From NCBI GenBank assembly GCA_030705665.1, contig JAUZQA010000251.1, forward strand, positions 1 to 6,397: a stretch of 6,397 bases of DNA. The letters run 5' to 3'. Position 1 is the stretch's first letter. Each line of letters starts with the position of its first letter. The notes beneath the pieces are model-generated. The model was not told where the DNA came from. It saw nothing but the letters and a program-made list of their open reading frames with translations, and did not search any database. Shown one piece after another: positions 5,765 through 6,397 of the stretch. Position numbers and translations under genes: made by a program. This stretch comes from Bacillota bacterium. GTDB lineage: Bacteria; Bacillota; Bacilli; Bacillales_B; DSM-18226.

Positions 5765-6397
5765 ATGGAGATTCTAAAAAAAATTAGCCCTTTTTATGAT
5801 CCTTGGGAAGCCTATATGGACATAGAAGAACACGGGGAAATGCAATTAAGCAATATTGAATTTACAACAACAACTCTTTGCAATATGCGCTGTGAGCATT
5901 GTGCGGTAGGGTATACGCTTCAATCGAAAGACCCAGAAGCATTACCTATCGACTTGATATTAAAGAGATTGGATGAAATCCCATCATTAAGGGCATTAAG
6001 TATAACTGGCGGAGAGCCAATGCTCTCATTAACATCGTTGAAAAATTATGTTCTGCCTATATTAAAATATGCCCATGAGCGGGGGACTCGGACGCAGATT
6101 AATTCGAATTTGACTCTGGATTTAGATCGTTATGAGTTAATCGTTCCTTATTTAGACGTTTTACATATTTCTCATAATTGGGGAACTATTGAAGAATTTG
6201 CGAATGCCGGTTTCGCTCGGATGGAGCGTATACCTGACTATCATCAACGGGTAAAGTATTTTGAGAGAATGATAGAAAATAGCAGGTCACTTGTAAGAGC
6301 GGGTGTCATGGTTTCAGCTGAAACGATGCTGAACAAACGAACGCTGCCGCATCTTGAAAAAATCCACCGGGAAATTGTCAATGATATGCTCTGTCAA
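5765..6397 (+). CDS. yfkAB: YfkAB-type radical SAM protein, N-terminal part (runs off right edge)
   Basis: 211 codons are visible and the frame is open to the right edge; the family is about 370 aa. The radical SAM iron-sulfur motif CNMRCEHC (C39, C43, C46; CX3CX2C) follows the phrase IEFTTTTLCN, and the SAM-binding GGEP lies at 82-85 in SITGGEPML. The N-terminus (ISPFYDPWEAYMDIE) and the wording around the cluster match Bacillus YfkA/YfkB as I remember them. That family carries a second CxCxxxxC cysteine motif further on, outside the window. Family members bind a 4Fe-4S cluster and generate a 5'-deoxyadenosyl radical; the substrate of YfkAB is not known to me. Start ATG at 5765 has AAGGAG (5753-5758) 6 bases upstream. 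It lies 72 bp after recQ with no visible terminator, so read-through from recQ is possible. Confidence 0.88.
   Translation, partial: MEILKKISPFYDPWEAYMDIEEHGEMQLSNIEFTTTTLCNMRCEHCAVGYTLQSKDPEALPIDLILKRLDEIPSLRALSITGGEPMLSLTSLKNYVLPILKYAHERGTRTQINSNLTLDLDRYELIVPYLDVLHISHNWGTIEEFANAGFARMERIPDYHQRVKYFERMIENSRSLVRAGVMVSAETMLNKRTLPHLEKIHREIVNDMLCQ

Overview
The window looks like chromosomal DNA of a low-GC Firmicute, most probably a Bacillaceae member (Bacillus sensu lato). The support is strong AGGAGG-type ribosome binding sites, two TTG start codons backed by such sites, sigma-A-type promoters with TATAAT -10 boxes, and recognisable Bacillus-type proteins (a long RecQ with a C-terminal HTH, and a YfkAB-type radical SAM protein).

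Layout, left to right. (1) 1-477, minus strand: N-terminal part of a D-2-hydroxyacid dehydrogenase, running off the left edge. (2) About 552-2138: a complete-looking TnpB-only IS200/IS605-family insertion (IS1341 type). It has a left-end hairpin, its own promoter, an intact tnpB with all RuvC and zinc-finger residues, a structured 3' region that should be the omegaRNA (guide RNA scaffold), and a right-end hairpin. No tnpA is present. (3) About 2137-2371, minus strand: a rod-shaped structured RNA with a consensus -10 box and a strong intrinsic terminator. I interpret it as a 6S RNA, most like Bacillus 6S-2/BsrB. (4) 2487-3248, minus: a secreted SGNH/GDSL lipase with a promoter overlapped by a 9-bp-arm palindrome. 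(5) 3572-5692, plus: RecQ helicase of 706 aa. (6) 5765 to the right edge, plus: N-terminal part of a YfkAB-type radical SAM protein.

How the parts interact. The IS sits exactly at the end of the U-tract of the 6S terminator and just upstream of the dehydrogenase promoter. The omegaRNA guide, which is copied from the DNA flanking the right end, would therefore be complementary to the 6S terminator transcript, and the omegaRNA and 6S genes are convergent. The lipase and recQ are divergently transcribed from separate promoters in the 323-bp gap 3249-3571. recQ and the radical SAM gene are co-directional, 72 bp apart, with no visible terminator between them.

The most notable items are the TnpB-omegaRNA locus with its self-flank guide and the unannotated-looking 6S-like RNA. 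Both are inferred from sequence and hand-drawn pairing only.
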